64,000 nucleotides of DNA from Paulinella micropora (GCA_019918135.1 WBZZ01006504.1:1-64000), one strand, 5' to 3'. Shown: positions 22,853-33,990, counted from the stretch's first letter. Notes: generated by a model from the sequence alone, not told the origin. Program-made: numbers and translations.

Positions 22853-23087
22853 ATAGTGCTTTTCTGTCAATGGCTGATGCATTTCTGCACATGCGCCTCC
22901 ATCGTCTCACCCGTGAGGGGAGTACGAAGAATTGACGATAGGCTCTAATGACACCCCCGCAAGGGCAGTTCCAACACTTCCAGACGAACCGGTATGTTCA
23001 ATGAAAATACTGGTGGCACCGACTGGAATCGAACTGGCGACAGGGGCCCAGATGGTAGAACTTGACCACTGGGCTATCACGGTGTCC
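22853..23087 (-). mobile_element. SINE-1, copy 1 (tRNA-derived SINE)
   Basis: On the minus strand it starts GGACACCGTGATAGCCCAGT, with an A-box-like TAGCCCAGTGGTCAAG. A B box, AGTTCGATTCC, follows about 35 bp on, then GTCGGTGCCACCA, so the head looks like a tRNA. A central part and the shared hairpin tail ending GAGAAGCACTA plus (TTA)n follow. The copy is slightly diverged from the three at 29.1-30.0 kb. Confidence 0.8.
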
Positions 23088-23116
23088 CAAATAATAATAA
23101 TAATAATAATAATAAT

Positions 23117-26100
23117 AGGCTTCCTCAGACTATAGCATCAGATCCAGATCCTGGACATGTGCCTCCATTGGGTCACCGGGGTCAGCCGATCCCAACGCAT
23201 TGTCAGAACACCAAACAGACATAGCAGCAACAGCAACAGCAGGGGCAGATGGGGGCTGTGAAGTGCATGAAGAGCTAGATGCGAGGGTGTTAGCTGAAGA
23301 GAAGAGCTCGGAGACACTACGCTGCGCTCCCGAACCCCTCTCTCTAGCCAGGACGTCCACACTGCGCGGACGGCCGCGCCGCGCAACATCAACGTCACTT
23401 GGGGGAGAGGGTGGGACAGAAGCTGATGGAACCTCAGTGAGGTCAATCACCTCCTCGCCCCCATCCTCCACCGCAAGCTCCTCCCTTTTACCCTCCCTAG
23501 CAGACCAACACTCAGACACATATGATCCAAACAACACATCCAACTTTGGAGGGGGACGCAACGCTGTAACCCCTAACAACGCAGCAAGCCTAAAGTTACT
23601 GCGGAAGCGCGACTTCCCCTGAAAAAGCTTACAAAACAATCGTGATTGATCCACAGGCGACATATCATCCCAACCCTGCCGCACAGAGCCCTCCCGCTCC
23701 CGCCCAAGCAACACATCCTCCACCACAACCTCACCACCTACGACCTCACCACCCTCCTCACTCCCTCCATCCCCCTCAGCACCCCCCACAGCCATGCCAC
23801 CGAGCCTCTGCATACTCAGCAACAGCTGCTTACGTCTCCCCTCATGCATGGGGCAATCCCATAAGAAGTGCGCAAGGGACTCATTGACATCATCATGACA
23901 ACAGAAGCAGCGAGGGGACATGCCACTGACCAACTTGCTGCGGTACAACCGAAGGCGGTTGTTGCAGCTGAGCAACCTTCTCCGAAGCAGATTATAATGC
24001 GCATCATCAAGGGCTACCCATCTTGGGAACTCCTTAGTTCCAAAGACTTGTCTTAGGATGACTCGCAGGCCATCAGTAAGATCGCTGCCTGCCTCTCGCT
24101 TGTCCCACATCAGTTGCTGCACCATCTTGACTTCCTGCTGAAGGGCCCACTTGTCCACAGTCGAACACCAACCCTCGAGGTCCTTCTCTGAGCTATTTAG
24201 GAGCTCCTGAAGCACTTGTTGTAGATCCATTGAGTCCCTGATAGCGCCTTCGGCCTCCGCAGTCCAGTCGGATTTGACTTGAGATGCGATGACAGGAAAT
24301 CGCTTCTCCGGTAGAACACGCAGCCGTCCATAGAACTTCAGTTGCGCCGCCCGCCGCAAACGCTCCGCACTCAAAGAGCGCGCCAGAAAGAGTGTAATCC
24401 ACTTGCTTGTCTTAGGGCTGATGCCGAGAATCATCCTCATGAGACGCAGCATTGCTGCCTCCAGCTTGGTGAGCTGCGATACGGGGGCACGCCAGACATC
24501 CAAGGCGTACTTCAGCTTGGCCCCCACAAGTTGATTCCAGCACATGAGACGATACCTAGCTTGTATCTCACCTGCACACCACAAAGAGTACCAACCTGCG
24601 GTGGCGACTTCAGTGACACGCGTAGCCCGCAGGGCCTGCTCCTTCCACTTCAGGTCGTCGGTGATAACCACTCCCAGGTACTTGTCCTGACTGGTAACAC
24701 AAAGCTTCTGGCCGCGAAACCACACCACGGGCTCACCTCGCTCCCTGATACTTGGTCGTTTCGCCTTGCTCGACGTGTAAATGGGCATGATTTCTGTCTT
24801 GCCGGGCTTCAAGTTGACTTCCAGCCGGTAATCTTCCGCGAACTTGGCCACAACATTGACCATCTTCTGGAGCTCGGTGCGACTGTGAGCGATGAGGGCC
24901 ACGTCGTCCGCGTATAGAAGTGCCTTGATGTCGTTCAGCCGCTTCACATCCGTGATCTTGAGGGCACTCGCCAGCCGATCACACAGCTCATCCATAAAGA
25001 CGTTGAAGAGTGTGGGAGAGAGAGGGGACCCCTGTTGGACGCCTACACCCTCCAGTACTTCGGGGGTGAGTGCTCCATCAACTAGCACTTGCGACGAAGT
25101 CTGCTCGTAGCACCTGCGTAGCGTGCGCCAGAACTTGCCCCTTACACCCAGCTTCCAGAGCCTCTCAAATAGGCCATCTCTCCAAACAGACGGGAAAGCC
25201 TTGCGTAGATCGACGAACAGGACATACGACTCCCGTTTCTGCTGCTGACGCCCCTTCAACCTCTGCCAAAGGGTAAAGACCTGATCCGTAGTGCGACGCC
25301 CCGGGCGGAAGCCTCCCTGCTCTGGACGTAGCTTATCCGGGCCATCCACGAAGAGCGTTAGACGAGTAGCTAATAAGGACAGATACAGCTTACCAAGGCA
25401 ACTACTAATCAAGATATCCCTCCAGTTGTCAGGATCCGTAGGATCCCCACCCTTGGTGATATTGACGATGATTCCCTTGCCCCAAGCTTTTGGAGTCCTC
25501 TCGGCTTCTCGAATCCAGTTGAAGTACTGCGTTAAGTAGCCATTGATGTAGGCGCCGCCATACTTGAGCATCTCGTTCTTCACTTTGTCCTCGCCACAAG
25601 CTTTGTGGTTATTCAGGGCACGTTGCCTTGCAAGGACCTCCTCTTGCGTGAACGGCTTGTCCAGCTCTTCGCAAGTGTCTTCACCTACTTCGTGCTCCTT
25701 CATAGCCCGGGCCACCTCATCTCTGAAGCGATCGTTCCAGTGGAACTGCCGCTTAGATTCGGCTTCCTCCCAGTCCAGCGAGCCTGCTTCTGCACAGCAC
25801 TCCACCACAACAGCCGCACTTGCCGGATTTTCCCGTGGCTTCACCGAATTTTTCCGAAATTCCTCCCACCGAGCGACCTTTTTCGGCAGCGTACACGCCA
25901 GTGAGCCATCCTCCCTTTGCACCGGCGCGGAGACCTTCGTTCTGCGTGCCCCGCCAAGCCGCTTCGCGAGTAGCCAAAAGCGCTTTGAGGATTGCTCGCG
26001 TTGACATTTGACCGCTTCTTCCTGCACTTGCTTGAAGGAGGCGGACTTCTTGGCCCGAGTTGCCTTCCGAATTTGCTTGCGGAGCCGTAGCCAATTCAGA

Positions 26101-29048
26101 CGGGCTTCCGCATTCGATTCATCCCTCCTGTATGCTGCGTAGGCCTCCCGGCGCTGCTGAATGAGCTCCTTTAGCTCCCCGTCGAACCAATTGTTGGTGA
26201 AACGGGGTCGTATACATCTGGAGCCAAGGGCCCGGTGCGCCGCCATTCGGAAGGACTGCGCCACTCGCTCGGTGACGTCATCTACCACCCGTTTGCTGTC
26301 GGCACCACCCGATAGGTCAAGCTCAGGCAGCTGATGCACTCCAAGCTTCTGTAGGCAATGCTGGAATACGTCATCGAACTTGTCGCGTAGATAATCCAGC
26401 GCTTGCTTCGCAGCGTGATCATTACCCGAGACACCAGCACCAATAAGCTTATCAACACGAAAGGACCTGTAAGGTTTCGCAGCCCGCTTTGGCCGGCGCT
26501 GGCCGCTCCACGTCAGTTCGGCCCATACTGCCTTGTGGTCCGTATCAAGATCATCTTCGCATACTCCGAACTTTGCTCCAGATGCCAAGCCAGGCGACGC
26601 GCAGATGTAATCGAGGAGGTGCTTGCCTGTGCCCATGCCGCGCTGCTCACGCCGGGACCACCAGTAGGACCCTGCCACTGGGCACGAGAAGCCGCTCAGA
26701 TTTCGCAGGCCCGTAGCGACGAGGACAGCCGCGAGTCTCTTGCCGTTCTCCGAACGTACCGGTGCTCCCTTATCACGATGCCCTCCTCTTTTCGGCTGCA
26801 TGCCGGCCCGAGCTTCGCGTTGGCATCCGCCACCGTGACCACAAGACCTTTGGCTCCAAAAAAAGCTATAGCTGCCTGCCAGGCCGCATACGCCTCTGAC
26901 GACTCTTCTTCTTGCGTTTCCTGGGGAAAGTAGCCGTTGCCCACATAGATATCCTGAGCGCCGGTAACACCCGAGGCGATACGCAGCCACACTTGCTGCC
27001 GGTGGTCGACGGGGGCTGACACCAGGTTGCAATACGGACCAAGGAAGTTAGCCACCGCGAATAGAACCCCACCCTTGCAGCGATTTTTCTCGCTGACCTC
27101 CGCAGGTTTTCCAAAAATCCGGAATCCATCCAGGCTGCATTTGGAAAGTTGCTTCTTGCCCATGCGGTGCTCCTGAGCCCCGATGACTAGCCAGCCCTCG
27201 TGCTTGTAGAATGATGCCCATTCCGCCGTGCCTACGTTGTCGTATCCCGTTTTACCCTGCCAGTTGTGACTCGCGACGAGTAGCTTGAAGCCGGTATCGA
27301 ACTGCTTGGAGCGGTGCTTCTTGGCTCGTTTCCGGACCCGACGGCCGCGCTTGGCTTCCGCCCTCGTGCTGCCCCCCTCTGCAGGTGCTTGCGCAGGTTG
27401 GTCCCCCACTGCACTGGCCGCCGAATGCAGGGGCACCACATGCACATCAGCACACTCAGACACACACTTAGGTGCATCGGCAGCCAATTCCGAAGACACC
27501 ACCTGCACATCATCGACACATTCTTCATGCAGAGGCAAGACGCGATATCCCGTCGCAGCTTCCTCCTTCCGGACCGCCGCTTCCCCACGCAGATGGATGC
27601 GAATAAGCCTTCGGACACGTTCCCTGTCCCTGAACCTGCGCCCAAGGGCCACATTGACCCCTCTGCCGAAGAATTTGAGATGTTTGAGTTGCTGCAACGC
27701 CGTCTGCCTGCTGTCATCGTCCTCGTAGACCAGCTCCAGGTGACGAAACATTCGCTGGCCTTGCCACTCCATTACCGGGACCACCAGACCAAGACCGCTC
27801 ATTTTGGAGGCGATCTCCTGTAGATTGGCGCGCTCTGAGAGCCCCCAGACAATCAGATTACGCCCGTCCTTGTCGTACCGATCTACCCGCCGGTACCGTC
27901 GAGGCGGCGGTGCCATCTGCCATATAGCGCCGCTCGCCTTATGTTGAAGCGCCGACCCGTGTGCCAGGTTTGGGGAGGAAGGATGAGGCGCAGCTAAGAT
28001 AGCCTCTCCACGTGGTTCAGGAATTCCGTCATATACGCGAGCCCTCATCCTCCCATCCTGGGACATCGGGCCAGAGCCCGTCGAAGAGGCATTCCCACGG
28101 GGATTGTCCAGGTCTTCGGCGATTCTACCTTGTCCCATAAGGGCCACAGTGGTAGCTCCGTGCTTCGCGTATTTGTAATCCATTGAGAGTAGTAGACGGC
28201 CAATGTCGCTGGCCATCACCGCCGCGCCTCTTTACGCCGAGGAAAGCGCCCGTCCATGCAAATAGCATCGGCGGTATCTGCAACACACACTACACGCATT
28301 TCCGCCGGTGTCACTGGACGCTGCCGCGTCGCTTCGTGCCCTTCGGCGCCCGCCAGCACCCCCAGCGTCGCCAGAACCTGCCTCACGCACTACACACACT
28401 CTCCATCGCATCGCCAACGCCTCTACTCTCATGCCTTATGGACTTTCAGCTGCTCCTAACAATACACATCATGAGGTACGGGTGTCCCCGAGTGGAGCCA
28501 GATCGGATGGCATGCCGCTGAAACTCCTTCCCCCACGTGGGTATAGAAGGCGCGAACCTAGCGGTACCTATAGGGTCTTACAGACAAGTATAGTAATCCC
28601 AGCCGAAGCTGCTCAGTTAGAAATGCAACGGTGGAGGGTGTGAATGCATGGGGCAAGGCACGGCAACGCAGCAAGGTACTGGCAAGGCATTGGGACCGAC
28701 TGAAGCCCCTCTCCAACGTGCGCTCATCATGTGTTCCAGTTAGGCAACCCCGAAGAAGCGAAGATAGGGAGGAGACAAAACCCAGATAGGATGAAAATAG
28801 GATTAACATGAAGCCGAAATGGAGCCGAGTTGGAACAGGTCAACTCAGCCCCATCTCGGCTCAATGTGAATCCTATCTTCAACCCATCTCGGTACTGTTT
28901 CCTCCGAATGCTCACCTCAACAAGATCACCAAACCGGAACTGGAAGCCCCCCAGGCATTTACTCGGCAGGAAATTCGGCGAAAATGGGCTAACCAGGAAA
29001 CCAGACCCAAACCAACAGCCAAGAAAAACGAGCCAACCAACAATCCAA

Positions 29049-29050
<2 letters not shown>
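23117..29050 (-). mobile_element. LINE-A copy 1 (near full length, 5' slightly short)
   Basis: Nearly identical to the element at 54665-60777 over 5' UTR, reading frame and 3' end. Compared with that copy it lacks the first 165 bp or so of the 5' UTR; (TAA)n begins right at the truncation. The 3' end (plus-strand left end) is flanked by (TAA)n. Recent by similarity. Confidence 0.95.
23130..28216 (-). pseudogene. LINE-A copy 1 polyprotein, frame broken in the endonuclease
   Basis: Same protein as in the intact copy at 55656-60764: RNA-binding-type N-terminus, APE endonuclease, reverse transcriptase with YADD, and a Cys/His zinc finger. Near 26.77 kb it lacks 22 bp present in the intact copy (between GGCATCGT and GATAAGGG), which shifts the frame inside the endonuclease, just before its C-terminal third. 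Both parts stay open on either side, 26696-28216 and 23130-27032. A short repeat (GAT) at the edges suggests slippage. Confidence 0.9.

Positions 29051-29080
<30 letters not shown>
29051..29080. repeat. (TAA)n tract
   Basis: Separates LINE-A copy 1 from SINE-1 copy 2. Confidence 0.95.
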
Positions 29081-29082
<2 letters not shown>

Positions 29083-29348
29083 GTGCTTCTCTGTCAATGG
29101 CTGATGCATTTCTGCACATGCGCCTCCATCGTCTCACCCGTGAGGGGAGTACGAAGAATTGACGATAAGCTCTAATGACACCCCCGCAAGGGCAGTTCCA
29201 ACACTTCCAGACGGGCCTGTATGTTCAATGAAAATACTGGTCCAGACGGACCGGTATGTTCAATGAAAATACTGGTGGCACCGACGGGAATCGAACTGGC
29301 GACAGGGCCCAGATGGTAGAACTTGACCACTGGGCTATCACGGTGTCC
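29081..29348 (-). mobile_element. SINE-1, copy 2
   Basis: Same head, body and tail as copy 1. It carries a duplicated internal module: the phrase GTCTGGACCAGTATTTTCAT with the following CATACC is present twice in tandem, which accounts for its greater length. Flanked by (TAA)n on both sides. Confidence 0.85.
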
Positions 29349-29370
29349 AAAATAATAATAATAATAATAA

Positions 29371-29639
29371 TAGTGCTTCTCTGTCAATGGCTGATGCATT
29401 TCTGCACATGCGCCTCCATCGTCTCACCCGTGAGGGGAGTACGAAGAATTGACGATAAGCTCTAATGACACCCCCGCAAGGGCAGTTCCAACACTTCCAG
29501 ACGGGGGCCGGTATGTTCAATGAAAATACTGGTCCAGACGGATCGGTATGTTTAATGAAAATACTGGTGGCACCGACGGGAATCGAACTGGTGACAGGGC
29601 CCAGATGGTAGAACTTGACCACTGGGCTATCACGGTGTC

Positions 29640-29640
<1 letters not shown>
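29371..29640 (-). mobile_element. SINE-1, copy 3
   Basis: Close match to copies 2 and 4, with the duplicated internal module. (TAA)n on both sides. Confidence 0.85.

Positions 29641-29710
<70 letters not shown>
29641..29710. repeat. (TAA)n tract
   Basis: About 70 bp of pure TAA repeat between SINE-1 copies 3 and 4. Confidence 0.95.
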
Positions 29711-29712
<2 letters not shown>

Positions 29713-29979
29713 GTGCTTCTCTGTCAATGGCTGATGCATTTCTGCACATGCGCCTCCATCGTCTCACCCGTGAGGGGAGTACGAAGAATTGACGATAGGC
29801 TGTAATGACACCCCCGCAAGGGCAGTTCCAACACTTCCAGACGGACCGGTATGTTCAATGAAAATACTGGTCCAGACGGAGCGGTATGTTCAATGAAAAT
29901 ACTGGTGGCACCGACGGGAATCGAACTGGCGACAGGGCCCAGATGGTAGAACTTTGACCACTGGGCTATCACGGTGTCC

Positions 29980-29980
<1 letters not shown>
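29711..29980 (-). mobile_element. SINE-1, copy 4
   Basis: Close match to copies 2 and 3; one extra T in the A-box region (GGTCAAAGTTC). Flanked by long (TAA)n tracts. Confidence 0.85.

Positions 29981-30056
<76 letters not shown>
29981..30056. repeat. (TAA)n tract
   Basis: About 75 bp of TAA repeat between SINE-1 copy 4 and R400 copy 2. Confidence 0.95.
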
Positions 30057-30060
<4 letters not shown>

Positions 30061-30467
30061 ATATCTGAGGCGTACTGATGCAGCTAATGGCATATCCTCA
30101 ACGGACATAAGCCTCCAATACCCTTGTTCGAGGTCCTCCACCCCCCCGTGTCAGTCTCTCACCTGATAATCGGGGCCACCGATGGAGCTCCTGAGGGCAA
30201 GACTGCACTAAGCCGAGGTTATTCCGCAGTCCCCGCAACCTCTTGCAAGACGTCACCGAATGTGCAAGTGCATACACCAAGCGCGGTTGCTAGAGCTGCC
30301 TCGAAACCCCGCCCATAACAATCTGGTGTCTGCTGGGTCCTGGGCTATCAACCAGCATATGCGGAGTTTAAGATCTTTTACGCGCGCAACGACCCTCCTC
30401 CCCAGCATCTACCACCAAAGGGTTATGAGTTGGCGTCACAGTTTAACGCCTTGAGGCCATTGGGCTG
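30057..30467 (-). mobile_element. R400, copy 2
   Basis: Inverted relative to copy 1 and in the same orientation as copy 3. Followed by an 80-bp unique spacer (30468-30548), not by TAA repeats. Confidence 0.8.
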
Positions 30468-30548
30468 GAACTCTGTTTAGCAAGTGTGACTAGGTTTTTT
30501 CATCGGGATTTCCCTCAAATATATCACAGTCAACACTGCAACAGATTT

Positions 30549-30955
30549 ACTATATCTGAGGCGTACTGATGCAGCTAATGGCATATCCTCAACGGACATA
30601 AGCCTCCAATACCCTTGTTCGAGGTCCTCCACCCCCCCTTGTCAGTCTCTCGCCTGATGATCGGGGCCACCGATGGAGCTCCTGAGGGCAAGACTGCACT
30701 AAGCCGAGGTTATTCCGCAGTCCCAGCAACCTCTTGCAAGACGTCACCGAATGTGCAAGTGCATACACCAAGCGCGGTTGCTAGAGCTGCCTCGAAACCC
30801 CACCCATAACAATCTGGTGTCTGCTGGGTCCTGGGCTATCAACCAGCATATGCGGAGTTTAAGATCTTTTACGCGCGCAACGACCCTCCTCCCCAGCATC
30901 TACCACCAAAGGGTTATGAGTTGGCGTCACAGTTTAACGCCTTGAGGCCATTGGG

Positions 30956-30958
<3 letters not shown>
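30549..30958 (-). mobile_element. R400, copy 3
   Basis: Almost identical to copy 2. The copy 2-spacer-copy 3 arrangement is a tandem pair, so it may come from a longer parent element with R400 at both ends (an LTR-like or tandem-dimer layout) or from a local duplication. Confidence 0.8.

Positions 30959-31018
<60 letters not shown>
30959..31018. repeat. (TAA)n tract
   Basis: Tail of LINE-C, read on the minus strand as (TTA)n. Confidence 0.95.
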
Positions 31019-31019
<1 letters not shown>

Positions 31020-32290
31020 GTGCTTCTCTGTCAATGGCTGATGCATTTCTGCACATGCCCCTCTGCCTCCCTGATCTGCGCCTCCAACTCCTCCCATCCT
31101 TCCAGATGGTGGCAACAAACCTCCCTAACTCCTCCTCCACCTCTCCTGGGACAGGGATAAACAAAACGCCGAGCATCGCCGCCATCTTTTCATCCTCCCC
31201 CTTCAGCCGTTCCTCTTTGAAGAGCCTCATCTCCTCCTCCGCCTCCCGCAGTTCCCTGTGATAAAGCCCTCCTCGATTCAGCATGAGGGGCTGCCGGGCT
31301 TGCGCCTCATCGATAAACTTAAACAGTGCCTCACAAGAGCTCGCAAACGTTGGGCAATGCAGCAGGAAGTGACGTAACGACTCGTTAACCTCAGTGCCAC
31401 ACAAGGCGAAACAGCTTGAGCAGTCCGGCGAGCATGAGCCAAATTTGGATCGGTAGAGGCGAAGGCGATTGTTGCAGCTCAACAATCGCCTTCTGATAAG
31501 GTTGTGACTTCCCCCCTCCAGCGCCCGCCAACGTGGGAAAGCAGAGCGGGAAGACATCTGGCTAAGCAGCACCCTAAGCCCATCAGAGGGCTTAGCCTGC
31601 CGCTCCCAGCCAGCTACTTCCTGCCGGACAGACCATTGCTTTACCACCTCCTTCCAGTTCACCAGAGCGGCCCACCATTCCTTATCATCTACCGTGCCAT
31701 CTTCGTTCACGACCCGCTTGAGCGCATCCAAGCCCTCCCGCAGCCTGTGATCTGCTAAGATCAAATTTTCCGTATCTTCTTTCCATTTGCACCGACCCGT
31801 GTTGTAAAGCCTGCGTGTTAGCGCTGTGTTGCCCAGTAACTCGATACGCCCTAGGAACCGAAGCCGGGCCGCCTTGGCAAGGATGCTAAAACTCGGCGTG
31901 CGGCCTAAACCCCTGGTGATGCAGCCGCTTGTGCGTGTACCAACAACCAAGATGACCCGCAGGGGCGCTACCAACGCGCCCTCCAGCTTACTCAGCTTGT
32001 TGGCGCCCGGCAGATCCCAAAAAGCCGATGCGTAAAGCAGCTTTGCGCCAACCATTGCTGCCCATTCATCAGCCGAAGACACGCTGGAACTTCGTGGGCA
32101 ATCCAGAGGGGGTAGTAGGCAGCCGTTCCCGCTACAGTGATTTCCGCCGCCCGCTCGCTTGCGGTTTATCGGAGAGGGTGTCCGTGAGCAGAACTCCCAG
32201 GTATTTGTAGTGGTCGGTGACGTTGAGAACCTTTCCTCGGAACCTCACGCACGGGGGCGACTTTTTTGACTGGGCATTAAAAGCAAAATC
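31019..32290 (-). mobile_element. LINE-C, 3' half of a second LINE family
   Basis: The minus-strand frame matches the C-terminal part of the LINE-A protein, with clear divergence: HYKYLGVLLTD (end of RT), VGAKLLYASAFWDLPGANKL, LIRRRLLSCNNRLRLYRSKF, and the zinc-finger-type CFALCGTEVNESLRHFLLHC. The frame shifts once near 32.1 kb. It reads without a stop through the hairpin tail into the (TTA)n as poly-Leu. The last 39 bp before the tail are identical to SINE-1. The 5' half is missing; the break is near the codons between MPIY and the RFRG motif. Confidence 0.85.
31025..32082 (-). pseudogene. LINE-C C-terminal reading frame (RT thumb to zinc finger)
   Basis: About 350 meaningful codons, from ADEWAAMVGAKLLY to the last codons over the 3' hairpin (MCRNASAIDREAL). 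It has the basic RRRLLSCNNRLRLYRS motif and a Cys2-His-Cys finger, as in LINE-A at residues 1430-1466. The catalytic RT motifs are upstream and absent from this locus. The real C-terminus is unclear because no stop occurs before the TTA repeat. Confidence 0.75.
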
Positions 32291-32575
32291 AGCAGGCTCT
32301 GCCAACTCGGCAGAAGAAGCAGAAGGAACAAAAGGAAAGGGTGTTGTATTGTTTGTGTTCATAGTCTGCGGGCCCATATACATAGTAAAAGTTGAAGCAC
32401 CCAGTTTAAAATCACCCGACATCGTTCCACCCGTCAAAGAAAGGAAAGATAACGACCCAGTGGAATTTACCCAGTTTGTGCCGTTGTATGTTAGTAATTG
32501 ACCATTTGCGGGTGCTGTTATTATTACATCACTCAAAGCATCTATTGATTTAGTGGCTATCCGTGTGTGGGACTA
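32291..32575 (-). pseudogene. Viral fibre-type fragment next to LINE-C
   Basis: On the minus strand it reads SDVIITAPANGQLLTYNGTN followed by a Gly/Thr-rich segment (LTGGTMSGDFKLG). This phrase style also occurs in the fibre of PLV-B (50077-50388: LSDVVITAPIAPNSYLTYN). It is a short, AT-rich island between a LINE and GC-rich host DNA, with no other viral gene nearby. It is a relic of a PLV or related virus. Confidence 0.7.
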
Positions 32576-32750
32576 CGTGCCCTGTAGTCAGAACGTACAG
32601 TCCCCTTCTCTTAGAGGGGCCTCTGCTCCTCCCAGAAAGCCCTGCCGTAGTTCACGTAAATGAACTCCTGCGGGTGGACCGTGCGTGCTATAATTAATAC
32701 AGGCTGTGGTTCGTAGCCTAGCAAGCTCATTACCTGCCAAGCAAAAGTAG
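32576..32750. other. Spacer without recognised feature
   Basis: Transition from the viral fragment to GC-richer host DNA; nothing recognisable. Confidence 0.5.
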
Positions 32751-32754
32751 AGTT

Positions 32755-33990
32755 AGTACAGGCAGCAAACCCTAGCTTGGGTTACCCTGGTCTGGGCATT
32801 GTACAGCGCAGGGAGCAGGGGGTCGCAAGCGTTCCAGCCCCCGACCTGCACGCCTTGCAGAAACGCAGATAAGTCTGCTTGCGCGTGCAGGTCTCCCTGT
32901 TCTTGGGCCTGCGCGCGTTGGCGCCATTGCTCGTCCAGACGCAGCTTGTGCCTAAGCGGCCAGGTGTTTTTGTGCGGTAGGTGCGTGGGCGGTGGGCAGA
33001 ACCGGAACGTGTGACTACCCAGGATGATCATATCGCCCTGCACCAGCATAGCCAGGGTCTGCAGGTCCAGCCCACCGGTAGCGGGATTCGGAGCTATACA
33101 CAGTCCTGACCACCAAACCAAGGCTAGGACGACATTGGTGGCAAGTGCGGGCACCGTACCGCACTCGTCCACTAGGACAGGCTCTCTGGCTGGCAACAGC
33201 GGCCAGCCAGTAGAGGTGTTCCTATCCGCCAGATAGGCACCGACCGAGGCGACAGTCCAGGGTTTGCCCCCCTACATTCAGCACAACACATCTTACACAC
33301 AACTGCCAATCGGAAGTAAGTAGCTGCCACGAGAAGAGAACCTGAGTGTGCTCGGTTAGGTACTCGAGGCACGCCAGTGTTTCAGCTCCCGCTGCTTGTA
33401 TGAGGGCCTGCTGAAGTGCGCTCACTTTGTAGCCACCAGCAGCAATCACAAGGGAGACAACAGCGGTAGCCATGAGAGAGAGAAAGACAGACGTTGTTAC
33501 CACGCAAGCAGGCAGAAACGAACAAAGAGAATACGTCTCGGTGCTTCTGGGTAGTGACAAAAGACAACAGTCCTCGTGTCAGCTCCTCCTGGTCCCAGGC
33601 GTAAAATAACAGGATACACCTAAGAAGCACCAGGTAGTACTGAAGCTGGCCTAGCACGAGTGAAAAGAACCTGTTCCGGAATTCACGCAGAGTCTTGCCG
33701 CACCTGGGTACAGGAAAGCCCGCCAGCACTTGCTGCACTAGCACAACCAGTGACCACAACGTGTGACAGCCACAACAGTGAGAGCGAGAAAAGGTGAAAG
33801 ACAGAGAGGCAGACAAAGCAAGACCATAGGCTCCCAGCAGCGGACCCTCCACTACACAACGTTTGCCCTGGAATAGAGAAGTGGCGCCGCTAGCTAAGTA
33901 AGCGACTCCGACAATATGGACGAGCTCCTGGGTAGAAGCAGCGGCCTGCGCCAACGAACCCTTCACTTCTTGCCTAACGAAAAACTGCAT
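32755..33990 (-). CDS. Spliced host gene, unknown membrane-type protein
   Basis: Start at ATG 33990 (MQFFVRQEVKGSLAQ). Three intron candidates keep the reading open. The first is about 87 nt, from GAGCCTATG/gtcttg to gtgctag/TGCAGCAAG. The second runs from CACCGAGAC/gtattc to a pyrimidine-rich acceptor cacttcag/CAGGCC. The third starts at CAGTTGTGT/gtaaga and ends near ctgtcctag/TGGACG. Exon text includes FRNRFFSLVLGQLQYYLVLL, QALIQAAGAETLACLEYL and VVLALVWWSGLCIAP, so at least two hydrophobic helices are likely. The last exon is Gln/Arg-rich. I recognise no family. Exon limits are by eye; the 3' end is uncertain because a GT follows NAQTR near 32.78 kb. Confidence 0.45.

Noticed and set aside
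24342-26094. Several 100-190-codon plus-strand frames inside LINE-A copy 1
   Set aside because: Antisense shadows of the RT gene; the same ones recur opposite copies 2 and 3.
30057-30467. R400 as a tRNA gene
   Set aside because: Only an A-box-like start is visible; no B box or cloverleaf could be drawn.
30934-31018. Poly-Leu C-terminus of LINE-C as a real membrane anchor
   Set aside because: It is read-through into the (TTA)n tail; noted only as a possible non-stop end.
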